Shown here piece by piece: positions 1 through 11,290 of a stretch of 33,403 nucleotides of DNA. Position numbers and translations under genes: made by a program. Source of the DNA: Schoenoplectus triqueter. Taxonomy: Eukaryota; Streptophyta; Magnoliopsida; Poales; Cyperaceae. The stretch lies in NCBI GenBank assembly GCA_964058805.1, contig CAXKVV010001107.1:1-33403 (forward strand). Direction: 5' to 3'. Numbering within the stretch: position 1 is the stretch's first letter; every line of letters starts with the position of its first letter. A model generated the notes under the pieces. That model was not told where the DNA came from, made no database searches, and saw nothing but the letters and a program-made list of their open reading frames with translations.

Positions 1-359
1 ACATATTTTCTAATTTATGTTGGGTCTGAGAAAATCTGACCCTGAGGCTCCATCTAACCTATGTGATTCTTTTTCTGTCTATTAGTTGCAGCCTTATGGA
101 AGAAGGCTGTGTTGCTGTCATTTTTTTTCAATCATAACTCCTTGACTCTAGTGCTCCAGTACATCTCCTCATATTGTTAGATATCACTCAATTTCTGTTG
201 GGCTTCATACCATTGGTTTACTTCCTCAGGAGATGGGTCTTGCTGCTCAAAGACCTCCTCCAATTGAGTAATGGTCTCTGTCAAATACTTCTTTAAGCGT
301 CTCACCTCCCCATGCAGGTTAACAACCCATCCTTTCAGCTTGCATTTTATATGGGCATC
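1..359 (-). pseudogene. LINE (non-LTR retrotransposon) ORF2 fragment, degenerate
   Basis: Read on the minus strand, one frame gives a long coding-like stretch of plant L1-type ORF2 linker between the endonuclease and reverse transcriptase domains. It contains EVRRLKKYLTETITQLEEVF, then EEMYWSTRVKEL, then LKKNDSNTAFFHKAATNRQK, which matches the typical 'W..G..NT.FFH..A..R...N.I' region. In-frame stops interrupt it after LSDI, after VKEL (where the family normally has Trp, so TGG to TGA), after HIG, and near the window edge. The element runs off the left end of the window; upstream of the matching part (beyond 360) homology disappears into AT-rich DNA, so it is 5'-truncated or internally broken. 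Identification is by recalled family pattern; the disruptions are seen directly. Confidence 0.75.
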
Positions 360-1235
360 TAACTAAATTAAACATTGAGTAAGTAACACTTAGGTAATGA
401 GCGGTTAACTATACTTAATATGGTTGAATTAAGTGCTTTTGTCACCATTTTATTTTTATTAGGGTGAAACTTTTTTTTGGTTCAAATGAAAAGAAATGGA
501 GTTTAATTTTAGGCCTCAAAACTACCTTACAAATTTAATCTCTCTCTCACACAATTGACGAATTGATTTCATCATGTATGCACAAAGGTACTCAATAGGT
601 ACAAATAAGAAATAAGTACAAACAAGAAATAAGTACGAATTGATTTCGATGCTAGCCATATAAATACATACTCCTTGGATCATTCTTGTATGGATGTGTT
701 TTCTGACTTCAAAAGGCAATTGAAATCTTATTCATGAATTTCTTTATTTGAATAGTTATTTTTTATTTCATTAATCGAAACAACTTTGATTTCTGACAAA
801 TAGATTAAAGAGTTGGTTTATGTATACTGATAAAATTATTGTGAATTGATTACATGTTTGTATATTAGTAAATTTCACCTCAAATTTTCCTACATATTGA
901 TCTTATAGATTACTTATATTTTCACAATTTTCTTTTAGATTTTCTCTCTACAGAGAGTGGAAGAAGCACGATAGAGGTGCATTGGGATAATTTCATCTTG
1001 TATCTAAAGGAATATCATCATTCTCAGTTTTTGACCGTGACTTCAACAATGCAACTTCAGATTTAATTTCACCAGCAACCCTCAAAACTTATAATTTTGT
1101 AAAATAAATATTATGTAGCTTGTGTATAATTAACTTTCAATAACTTGCATATATTAAATCATTATAAACAGGCATTTAGATAATGTACAGTAGAAGGTCA
1201 TATTAATTTGAATTTGTCCTAATGAACAAGTACTA
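360..1235. other. AT-rich intergenic DNA without recognisable gene
   Basis: This spacer between the LINE fragment and the first MITE is AT-rich, with short chance frames only. I see no codon-like stretch, splice pattern or repeat that I can name. Confidence 0.6.
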
Positions 1236-1244
1236 TTTCAAGAG

Positions 1245-1678
1245 GGCACCAAATCTGCTATTATTCTTGGAGAAGAATATAGTCCTGTTATTTATTCCAA
1301 AAAAAATAGAAGAAAAATCCTAAAAATAAAAAAGTTTATAGATATATTTTTTTTATTTATAGATTGATAATCTGTCAAATTTCATATAATTTCATAAATA
1401 TTTAATACTTCATCAAAGATTATCAAATTTAATGGTCTTTCACTAATATTTGCAACGGTTTTTAATTAACGGTCTTTGATGGACTATCAACTGTTAATGA
1501 AATTGTATGAAATTTGACAGGCTATCAATCTATAAGTAAAATAACATATTTATAAACTTTTTTCTATTTTTAGAATTTTTTTTCTATTTTTTTGAAATAA
1601 ATAATGGAACCTTATTCTTCTACAAAAATAACAGTAGATTTGGAGCCTTTCAACAAGAATAATAGCAAATTTAGTGCC
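1245..1678. mobile_element. Mutator-type MITE (434 bp) with 9-bp target duplication
   Basis: The left end GGCACCAAATCTGCTATTATT is mirrored at the right end, whose reverse complement begins GGCACTAAATTTGCTATTATT. The arms continue inward for well over 100 bp, through the AAAAATAGAA, AAGTTTATA and ATAGATTGAT segments. A perfect 9-bp direct repeat TTTCAAGAG flanks the element at 1236-1244 and 1679-1687. A 9-bp target duplication with long inverted ends is the signature of Mutator-like (MULE) elements, so this is inferred to be a non-autonomous MULE. The right end carries an extra tandem copy of the terminal motif (around 1626-1656, GATTTGGAGCC) that the left end lacks. No coding capacity is seen. 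Confidence 0.8.
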
Positions 1679-1687
1679 TTTCAAGAG

Positions 1688-3050
1688 ATAGTCTAGCTGC
1701 AATTATTGGATTAAAAGCACACTGGTCCTTTTCTAATCATACAACAAATATTTTTTTTTATTCTTAAAAATAGAATAAAAGGATATAGCTATTTGGTGCT
1801 GACTTTTTATACGCATTTATTTGTATTCTGATGTAGTTGATTGTCAATAGCATTATAATACTTTATTAATTTTTGAGAGCATAATTATTCATTGTAGTAA
1901 AATTATTATATATATAAGAGTCCGCGCGTAAGAACAGGTACATTTACTAGTTAGGTTTAATGGGCCGGGCATTTAGATTTCGAGGCTAATCTTAATGTGT
2001 TAAAAGAACCTTTTGTGATTTGATAGATAAACTCTTGTAGCAAGAGCACCATTGAATGTACATACCATATTGGATCAGTATTGTTCTAATTTTTGAGAGG
2101 TCCATGGGGTCCACAGGAGCAGTGGAGATCATAGTTCACACATTTAATGTTACTAGCCATGAATTCGTCCGTTGTGTGGATCTTTCTAATTTTAAAAATA
2201 TTTATATCTAATATTAATTTTAATATAAATAAATGATATATTCACTAAAATATAATTTATGTCTAAAATCAATTAAAAATTCTCTTAAAATTTTAAATAA
2301 TTTTTTTATTATTTAATAAAATATGATATACATAATATAATATTTTTTTTCTGAGTGTGGTTGTATAATACTTAGTTTTTTTAAATGAAACTTATAGTTG
2401 ATATATAATTTTTTTATAAAATAATTATATTTAACATTAATTTTATTATAAATAATATATTTTACTTAGATATAATTTATATCTAAATCAATTATAAAAG
2501 TTCTTAAATTTTTAAATAAAATAAATTTATTATTTAATGAAAGACAATGTATAACATATAATATTTTTTTCTAACTAAGATTATATATTAATAATTAATA
2601 TTTAATTTATTTAATATATAATTTTTAGATCTCCTATAAATGTATGATAAAAAATAGCAAACTGAATAGAGAGAAAAAATGAGTTTGACTGAAATCTGAG
2701 CAGTCATTTTTATAAAAGTAATTAATCTCAATCGTAAAGTGAAATATGAGTACTTTGATTATTACTCATTATTTGATAACATTAATGATCAAATTTAATT
2801 TATAAGCTTTTGATAATATAGATACTATTTATAAACATAATAATTTTTTTCTTTTAAAATTTAAAAATAATTGATATAATTTATTTGATAGATAATTTTT
2901 AATTAATATATGATAAAATAAAAAAATAATATTAATTAAAATTTAGACTGTTCATTTTTAAAATATTTATCTGTATCATTTAATTAGAAATATTAAATTA
3001 GAAAGATTTTGATTAAGAAAAAACCGAATGGCCACAGTACGATTCCTTTA
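1688..3050. other. AT-rich spacer upstream of RPS11, with an internal duplication
   Basis: This is very AT-rich DNA with no coding signal. Two segments, about 2193-2355 and 2419-2579, are diverged direct copies: both run through TATTAATTTTA, ATATAATTTAT, CTAAA-TCAATTA, TTTAAATAA and TATTTAATGAAA-like blocks in the same order, and both end in TAATATTTTTTTCT. The rest holds nothing I can name. Confidence 0.5.
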
Positions 3051-3055
3051 ACAAC

Positions 3056-3120
3056 TATATATATAGATTGAAATCCTCGCTTTAAAACTAGGGTTTTGTT
3101 CTCGCTCGTCTTCCCTTTCT
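3056..3120 (+). promoter_or_regulatory. RPS11 core promoter: TATA box, telo-box, pyrimidine-rich leader
   Basis: A TATATATATA box lies at 3056-3065. The telo-box TAGGGTTTT lies at 3089-3097, followed by a C/T-rich stretch GTTCTCGCTCGTCTTCCCTT. The telo-box (AAACCCTA in either orientation) close to the start site is typical of plant ribosomal protein and translation-factor promoters, and pyrimidine-rich 5' leaders are common in their mRNAs. The transcription start itself is not determined; the telo-box position just after the TATA box suggests it lies at or within the leader. Confidence 0.65.
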
Positions 3121-3178
3121 AGGCGCCGCCGCATTCCCATCCCCTCCAGCTTGCTTCCGATCTCCTTTCTTCACAGCC

Positions 3179-4872
<1,694 letters not shown>

Positions 4873-5490
4873 AAAGTAGAAATTATGCACTGAAGAGGGG
4901 ATTTATTCGATAAGTAATTTCGTTTGTGATAAAGAGTTTTGTTCTTTGTAATGGGACGCAAAATGGGATTTGTAGTCAGGTAATCAGGTTGTTTGTTAAG
5001 TGGTTTCTGTTGAAGACATGTAGCACTTGTATGAATGTTTATTTTTTGGCAGAATTTTTGAAGTTCCATTTTCTAGTAAATCTTTTCTATTGGAGTTTGA
5101 TTTGTTTCAAATGTTTTATTTTTGGGTACGTTTCATTAGAGTTTGCATGCAATGGCGGTAGGATTTTTTTGTTGATTTTGATTGCATTTGTTGCAGATCT
5201 ATTTTAGTTGTCAATTATGATGCCACAATTAAAGTACAAAATGCTAACCTAATCCTGTATTTTAACCGTGCTTGATTGCGCAAGGGAACATAATTGTGCC
5301 AAGTTGATATTGCTGATTTATACTTGTGATGATAGAATGCCGCTCATTATATTATTTTCTTCTACTATAATGTTTAGAGGTACGAATTTTTAATGGATTT
5401 TATTTTACACGTGTGGCGAATTGTCTACTAGGAATACAGAGACGTAGAGTTCAATTTTTATTCTACCAAAAATCAAACAAATACATAATA
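4873..5490. other. RPS11 3' flank and spacer to the pectinesterase relic
   Basis: The first part should be the RPS11 3' UTR, T-rich and moderately AT-rich with no clear single poly(A) signal that I would commit to. Several short frames on both strands look like chance. Nothing else is recognised. Confidence 0.5.
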
Positions 5491-5500
5491 CAATGTTAGG

Positions 5501-8340
5501 TTGACTGGCATTCCATCATTTAAGAAAGTTGTTCTCTCGTTTGCAAGGCACGCTACAATAATCCTTAGTTGCCTATTTAGCTTTTCTCTCCCAAGTAATA
5601 GTGCGCAATCCAATATCTTCCCCACCTTTAATCAGCCTACTACACTAAAACTAAACTTCACATCAGCTGTATTTCGGAATGGTATTAGATTCTTCAGTTA
5701 TCACGGCAGATGCCACCACCACCACCATCACAAACATCACAGCATTTCCATTTGTGATGATTTTTCACTGGATCTGCTTCCAGCAGACAGAAACACTGAT
5801 GTCTTCTGTGTTGATAAAAATGGATGTTGCAACTTCAAGACTGTTCAATCTGTGGTTGATGCAATCGAAAGTATTAACCAGAAGAGGAGTATCATATGGA
5901 TTAATACCAGCATTTACTAGTACGTTTCCAACTTAATCTTACTGAATTACAAATGTTTGCTTCAAATGAGAGCCACACCTAATATAGTTAGTTAAGACAT
6001 TCTTTTGTGTGAGAAGTTGCAAGTATGAAGCTAATTAAATATATGTACCTAGAGATGATTTTTGGGCTTTAAAAAAAGTTGCTACATTCATCTCCTTGCA
6101 CTTGATAACAATTATAACATGATTGCAAACGATGATGAAATCGTTTCCTACTAATTCATAATTATCAGCATCATTCTTTGATATTAATAATTATAATTAT
6201 TTATACATGATCTTACTTTTAATCATAAGCTCTTTGGCTGTAGTGAGAAGGTGACTGTTCCAAGAACTAAACCAGACATCACAATTCAAGGGCAAGGATT
6301 AGAAACAACTGCAATTGCATGGAATGACACAGCAAACTCGGCCAATGGAACATTTTACAGTGCTTCTGTCTCCGTCTTCTCAACCAACTTCGTTGCAAAG
6401 AATATAAGTTCCATTGTATTAAAATTATTGCATTGCAGTAGGGGCCAAGAGATGTGACCAATAAGCTTATATATACATTATTTCCATATTAATGAAAAAA
6501 TGAGAAAAATAGTTTAGCGAGGCGCAGCGCCGAATGAGCCGATTTTCTCATCGGGGATGAGGAACTCTTGCCGATACAACAGGCGACTAACAGTGTAAGG
6601 CCCTAGCAGCCTCGAGCGGAATAAAAGATTAAAGAAAGATTTATGAAAGACATGGAATATCATAGTCTACAAGTACCAATTGGCATCTCACCTGATAAAA
6701 TACAAGTGCTTAATGCTTAAGTTTGATATTTGACATCAGAATGTCGCACCAATACCAAATCCTGGAGATTTAGGAGGACAAGCCGCAGCAATAAGAGTAG
6801 GCGGTGATAACTGATAAAGCAGCCTTTTGGGGATGTGGTATTTTTGGTGCGCAAGATACAAGGGGTTAGTTCAACCTTTTCATTTTGTATGAAGATTCTT
6901 TTAATTTTTTTTCAGTTGCAGAGCTCATTGTTGTTTCATTGCAAGTTCAATGACATGTACTTTTCTTTTTAAGGTCATTGACAGTAATCAGGACACTGTA
7001 CTGTTTTCAGCATATCATGCAGAAAACTGATAACACACTTGTGCAAGATTGGCCACAATTCAAAACTGATATTATGTACTAACTATATGTAAAAGGGTAA
7101 GCTATATTAGAAAATTTATTTGTATACGAGGAGTGCCATACCTTATTCTGAACTGGGATGCTCAACTCTGTTGCAGAATTTGGCAGATTCTCCTTTTTGG
7201 GCATTTTTGCGTGTGGGTGTCAGGGTACAATTAAATAATCGGGTTTGATTTAAAAAGGAATGCAACTCGTATAATCAGGTACTGAGTTTGTTGGTTTAGC
7301 TGTTTGTTTACATTTAAGTTTATTATTTACACGGACTGTAGAATAATTTCCATAGCTGCTTCCATGCATAAGGTCGGCCTAATGGGTATGAAAACACGGG
7401 GTTCACATTTGTGCATTGCACTATTGGAGGGACAGGTCAAATATGTTTAGGCTGAGCCTGGTGATCCTATTCACGAGTCGTCTTTGCTTATACATCAATG
7501 TCTGATATTATCCCCTGATAGATGCAATGACTGGAATGACCGTAGTGTAGATCAGTAAGAATTTGTACTGAAAAATTCATAGCTCAAAAGTAGTTATGCA
7601 TACCTCCACTGAAATTCTTCAATTGAACTACACCAAATTACTTAACTGTTACTAAGTACCATAATTTGCTGGATTGCCACCAAAACTATTGCATCTCCCT
7701 ATTATTTCTAATATGCCAGTGGCATTAACTTTTGTATCAGTAGGGTTTGGCCTGTGCTCGATCACACTGACCAATTTATCACATTTATATAGTAGTTCAA
7801 AAATAATGTCCTCAATCAATTTATCTCTCTTCTTCGTATTTTTTATATGCTGGCAGGACAATATATTATGGGGAATACAAGTGCACAGGCCCTGGAGCAA
7901 ACATGACCTCAAGAGCGCTTTTTGTGCATAGGTTAAATCTCCTTTTCTCAGTACATTATTTATTGATGGAGATGGCTGGTTAAAGCCTTATAGTTACTGA
8001 TTCTGCTGTTGATCTAACTAGTATCAATGGATGAAAAACCATAGTAAATCATTTTTCTGCCCTTAGACAATGACAATTCTAAATTTTATATAGATAACTT
8101 CTCAAAATTCAATTGCAAATCAGACATAACACTAAAATTAGAGGAGGAACTCTTTTAAGAACATAAATAATTATTCCAAGGATAGAAATTAATATAATTT
8201 GGTTATAAAAGAAGTACTTACATTTTTTTTTCTGTTCCAACTTCTACTAGGATTTGCAGAAAAGCACTGATCTCAGCTGCTCCAAACAGAAATTTGTCTG
8301 TTTGGATCGTGACTGATCAAGAATGGGAGAGCTGTTCAAT
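5501..8340 (+). pseudogene. Pectinesterase (pectin methylesterase) pseudogene
   Basis: Intact homologues are secreted cell-wall enzymes that remove methyl esters from pectin. Recognisable exon 1 (to 5919) has a signal-peptide-like stretch, a His run (CHHHHHHKHH) seen in one plant PME subgroup, and CVDKNGCCNFKTVQSVVDAI. Exon 2 (6244-6415) gives EKVTVPRTKPDITIQGQG and AIAWNDTANSANGTFYSASV. Exon 3 (6740 to about 6863) gives NVAPIPNPGDLGGQAAAIRV, a frameshift with stops, then AAFWGCGIFGAQDT. Exon remnants at 7339-7541 (ENTGFTFVHCTIGGTG, then SYSRVVFAYTSMSDII) and about 7857-7932 (YYGEYKCTGPGANM) follow; a weak last piece ends near 8340 (DQEWES). Breaks: no in-frame ATG (the frame opens at a TTG after a stop at 5486), frameshifts, stops including the Arg of the GRAW motif (CGA to TGA), and no trace of the DFIFG catalytic block. 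Exon borders are by eye. Confidence 0.88.
6514..6663 (-). other. GC-rich island in PME intron; unknown 49-aa minus-strand frame
   Basis: Within the 324-base relic intron (6416-6739) about 110 bases (6515-6625) are far richer in G+C than their surroundings, with GGCGCAGCGCCG near one end. On the minus strand an ATG at 6663 opens a 49-aa frame ending APR-stop, with a hydrophobic start (FHKSFFNLLF) and then SRLLGPYTVSRLLYRQEFL. I do not recognise it. It could be inserted organellar or other DNA, part of an unknown gene, or chance. The base composition is seen directly; the origin is open. Confidence 0.3.
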
Positions 8341-8551
8341 AATTAGTGTTATCCCCCGTGATCCAATAACACCTCTTAGGTGCTAAGAAATAGAAAGATG
8401 AAGCATAAGCAGATTTAAACCATTAATCAGATCAGATGGTTGAGATAAAGGAAGAGTAGGTCCTAATTTTCCCTGGAATAACAGCAGGATCCTCACACTA
8501 TTGCAGTTCAGATTTCAAGCCTGTTTAATACATTAGGCATTCAGCCAAGCA

Positions 8552-9937
8552 TTAGGATCTGGTAATATGGTCAATAAATGAAAGCAACTCCTTATGGGAA
8601 GAACCACCATGAGCTACTGCTTGCCTGACAGCCTCTCCGAGTTCCCTTGCACGGTGTTTGATCATTTCTCCTTTATCAGAAACCATCAGCTCCTTTATAT
8701 CCCTCTCTATCTCCGATGCCAACAAAATCTCTGTACGATGGTCCCAATCTCTAAATATCACCCCAACCTTCAAATAATTGGACACAAGAACAGAATTCCA
8801 TGGCTGGTCAGAGTGCATTGGCCATGCCAACATTGGCACCCCCATGCTAATAGACTCCATGCATGAGTTCCATCCACAATGGCTCATGAAACAAGCAACT
8901 GATTTGTGCGCCAAGATCTCTAATTGAGGAGCCCAATCTCCAATTACCAAGCCTTTGCCATCAATTCTTTCCATGAAACCTGAAGGCAATATATTTTGAT
9001 AGCAGTTTCCGCTCTCAACAGGGCCGTCACCACGGTCAGCTTCCCTCAAGACCCAAACAAACTGCTGATCAATGTTCAACAACCCAATTGCTAACTGTTC
9101 AATCTGTTCATCAGAGATGGATGCATTACTCCCAAATGATATGTAAAGAACTGAATCAGGAGGTTGTTTGTCGAGCCAGTCCAAGCAATGGTGACGTGGC
9201 CCACTTTCTTCTGCTATAACTGTTGGATTCACTGGACCGATGGAGAAGACTTTCTTTCCATTAAAATTTTGTTGGTGCATAAACAAATCAAGAAATTCGC
9301 CTTCGACCAAACTACAAGTGTTTATGAGCAAACCAGCCTCTGGTTTGCCTTTGCTTCTGGCAACAAGCGCGCGGAATTCCTCTGTTGCGCAATCTTCCTT
9401 AGAAGGTGCGTTAAGGCCTAGTGATTTTAGAAGGGCACCAGCTGGACCATCTTGACCTTTCCGTGCTAATTCCAGCGAAGGCGGTATACATCGATAACTG
9501 TATGGCTCGCCGTTGGGAAGTGCAGCAGTCTCTGTTGCTGCAAAGGAAACTAGCCCATCAGATATAACCACAACACGGCGGGAAGCGGCGGATAAGGTGC
9601 GCAACAGATCAGCCAGAGCCAACTGAGGTTGTGTATGATGATAAGCTTCGAACAGGGGCTGGAGATGGGATGGAAAGAAGGGCGATGAGTAGGGATTTGG
9701 CGCTGGAGAGGCAAACGGAGGGATGGGTAACTCGTGGAAATGGAGCGAATTGATGGTGGATGCATGCCAGCCTTGAAGGCGAGATTTGGCTTGTTTGATG
9801 TGGATGGAGGGGGCCACATAGTGCACGGCCAAGCCATGATTGAAGAGGGCGATTGAAAAGTGGAGGAGTTGGTTGAGGTGTCCTTGTGCAGGGAAAGGCA
9901 CCACGACGATGCTTACATCATCTTTGCTCGCCTCCAT
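8552..9937 (-). CDS. UDP-glycosyltransferase (family 1), zeatin O-glycosyltransferase-like
   Basis: Intronless 461-aa plant family-1 glycosyltransferase, full length for the family. The N-terminal acceptor domain begins with VVPFPAQGHLNQ, placing the presumed catalytic His at residue 20. The C-terminal donor domain carries a complete 44-residue PSPG box at 335-378, starting WAPQLEILAHKSV, with SHCGWNSCMES in the middle and ending HSDQ; a final Gln is usual for UDP-glucose users. The segments AALPNGEPYSYRCIP, CLDWLDKQPPDSVLYISFGS and GVPMLAWPMHSDQPWNS recall the zeatin O-glucosyl/xylosyltransferase group (UGT93-like), which inactivates cytokinins by O-glycosylation in the cytosol. That substrate is inference; other small acceptors remain possible. 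The start is supported by an in-frame TAA four codons upstream and no earlier ATG. No damage is seen. It faces the PME relic tail to tail. Confidence 0.93.
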   Translation of the reverse strand: MEASKDDVSIVVVPFPAQGHLNQLLHFSIALFNHGLAVHYVAPSIHIKQAKSRLQGWHASTINSLHFHELPIPPFASPAPNPYSSPFFPSHLQPLFEAYHHTQPQLALADLLRTLSAASRRVVVISDGLVSFAATETAALPNGEPYSYRCIPPSLELARKGQDGPAGALLKSLGLNAPSKEDCATEEFRALVARSKGKPEAGLLINTCSLVEGEFLDLFMHQQNFNGKKVFSIGPVNPTVIAEESGPRHHCLDWLDKQPPDSVLYISFGSNASISDEQIEQLAIGLLNIDQQFVWVLREADRGDGPVESGNCYQNILPSGFMERIDGKGLVIGDWAPQLEILAHKSVACFMSHCGWNSCMESISMGVPMLAWPMHSDQPWNSVLVSNYLKVGVIFRDWDHRTEILLASEIERDIKELMVSDKGEMIKHRARELGEAVRQAVAHGGSSHKELLSFIDHITRS

Positions 9938-10658
9938 GTAGAAATCTTAACTGCCAAGAACCATCGGAAGGGATGATATTATTGACATGAAGGTATTTGC
10001 AATTGCAATAGATTATGTGCTGAAGCCTGGAGGAGCATGGTAATGCCAATTAGACAAATAAACTGAATAATAAAGGACACAGATCAATAATTGATTACAA
10101 GCATTTTACTCAAAAGTACTATATAATATCAAAAAAGACACTGGTTGAAAGCCACTCAGTGTTACAAGTCCACTAAAATTCATTGAATATAATCCACATC
10201 TGATTGTTCCTATTGTTATAAACTAGCATTTAACCCTCCAATGCACAGGATTGTCACAATTATGATAGTTTTGTAAAATAAATATCATAGAACTTTTTCT
10301 TCATAATACTTATTCATCAAAAAATACTCTTTTCCTCAAAAAAAAAACATCCGAAAGTTCTATTGAAAAAAATAGTTGCAACGTAATTAAAAATGGAATT
10401 TTCTGAAATTTTGAATAAAACTCTATATTTTTTTCATGAAATAAGGTATGACATGAAGTTTAATAAAGCTGTATACAAAGGATATATAATTCTAGCAAAT
10501 AATTAAATAGACGGTCTGAAAAACTCTGATGAAACTCAAATTTCAACGGCTGTGTCGTAAAAAAGTTGAACCAAATGAGAACATATGGAATCTGTTATGA
10601 ACACACACCCAAAAGTCACATGACAAAGTTGGAAAACATAGGAAACTAATTTGTTTTC
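9938..10658. other. Upstream region of the glycosyltransferase, no gene seen
   Basis: This holds the promoter side of the minus-strand glycosyltransferase and then AT-rich DNA into which the Copia element inserted. I could not identify a convincing TATA box or regulatory motif, nor any coding stretch. Confidence 0.45.
10654..10658. repeat. Left target-site duplication of the Copia element
   Basis: TTTTC here is repeated exactly at 15433-15437, directly outside the right LTR. A 5-bp duplication is the usual product of LTR-retrotransposon integration. Confidence 0.85.
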
Positions 10659-11077
10659 TGTTGAAGGCAGCACCAAACAAAAGAGAAAGGTCCAAGTCAC
10701 AAGTAATTTTTAGAAAATAGTAGATTGAAGATTATTGTTAAGAAATTACTAGATACTAGAAGAAATATCTCAAGTCTAAAATATACCTAAAAAATATCTT
10801 AGATATTTATGTAGAAATATCTAGGTTCTAGAGATATCTTTTAAGTAGTATAAATAGGGATGCCATGCTTCTCATTTGGCACCAAGTAAGAGCAAAATAA
10901 TCCACTCCAAAGAAAGAAAAGAATGTTATAATAGTAGTAGTGTGGAGGTTAGGAAAATATTAAGAAACTAGGGGTATAATAGTTGAAGGTACAAATATTT
11001 GAGTAGTAGTGGTTGTAAAAATATTTTGAGAGATTAATAGAAGATATAATGATAATTTAGTGCCTCCATATTCAACA
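10659..11077 (+). repeat. 5' LTR (419 bp)
   Basis: It begins TGTTGAAGGCAGCACC and ends CCATATTCAACA, giving the usual TG...CA ends with a TGTTGA/TCAACA inverted repeat. A TATA box TATAAATAG at 10849-10857 marks the internal promoter, so U3 covers roughly the first 190 bases. It is longer than the 3' copy because it keeps the TCTTAGATATTTATGTAGAA segment around 10797-10816. Confidence 0.9.
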
Positions 11078-11080
11078 AAC

Positions 11081-11091
11081 TGGTATCAGAG
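11081..11091 (+). other. Primer-binding site for initiator tRNA-Met
   Basis: TGGTATCAGAG begins three bases after the LTR end. It is complementary to the 3' end of plant initiator tRNA-Met, the standard primer of plant Copia elements. Confidence 0.9.
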
Positions 11092-11290
11092 ACGGTGTTG
11101 TCGAAATCAAAGCTGACAGTAGGGGTCAAGTATGAAGTCGAAGTTCTGCTGGTATTTCGTCAATCCAAATAGAGGTGTTGGGCAGTTACCGAAAAAAAGT
11201 CGTCGACTATCGATAGCTCGGTATTGTGAAGCACAGAAGACTAAAATCCTAGAAAAGGCTTACTAGACATCGGTCAATCTAGTCGAAGCC

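Noticed and set aside
5718..5750. His run (CACCAC repeats) as a possible tag or cloning artefact
   Set aside because: Codons are mixed (CAC/CAT) and a His-rich stretch is natural in one plant pectinesterase subgroup.
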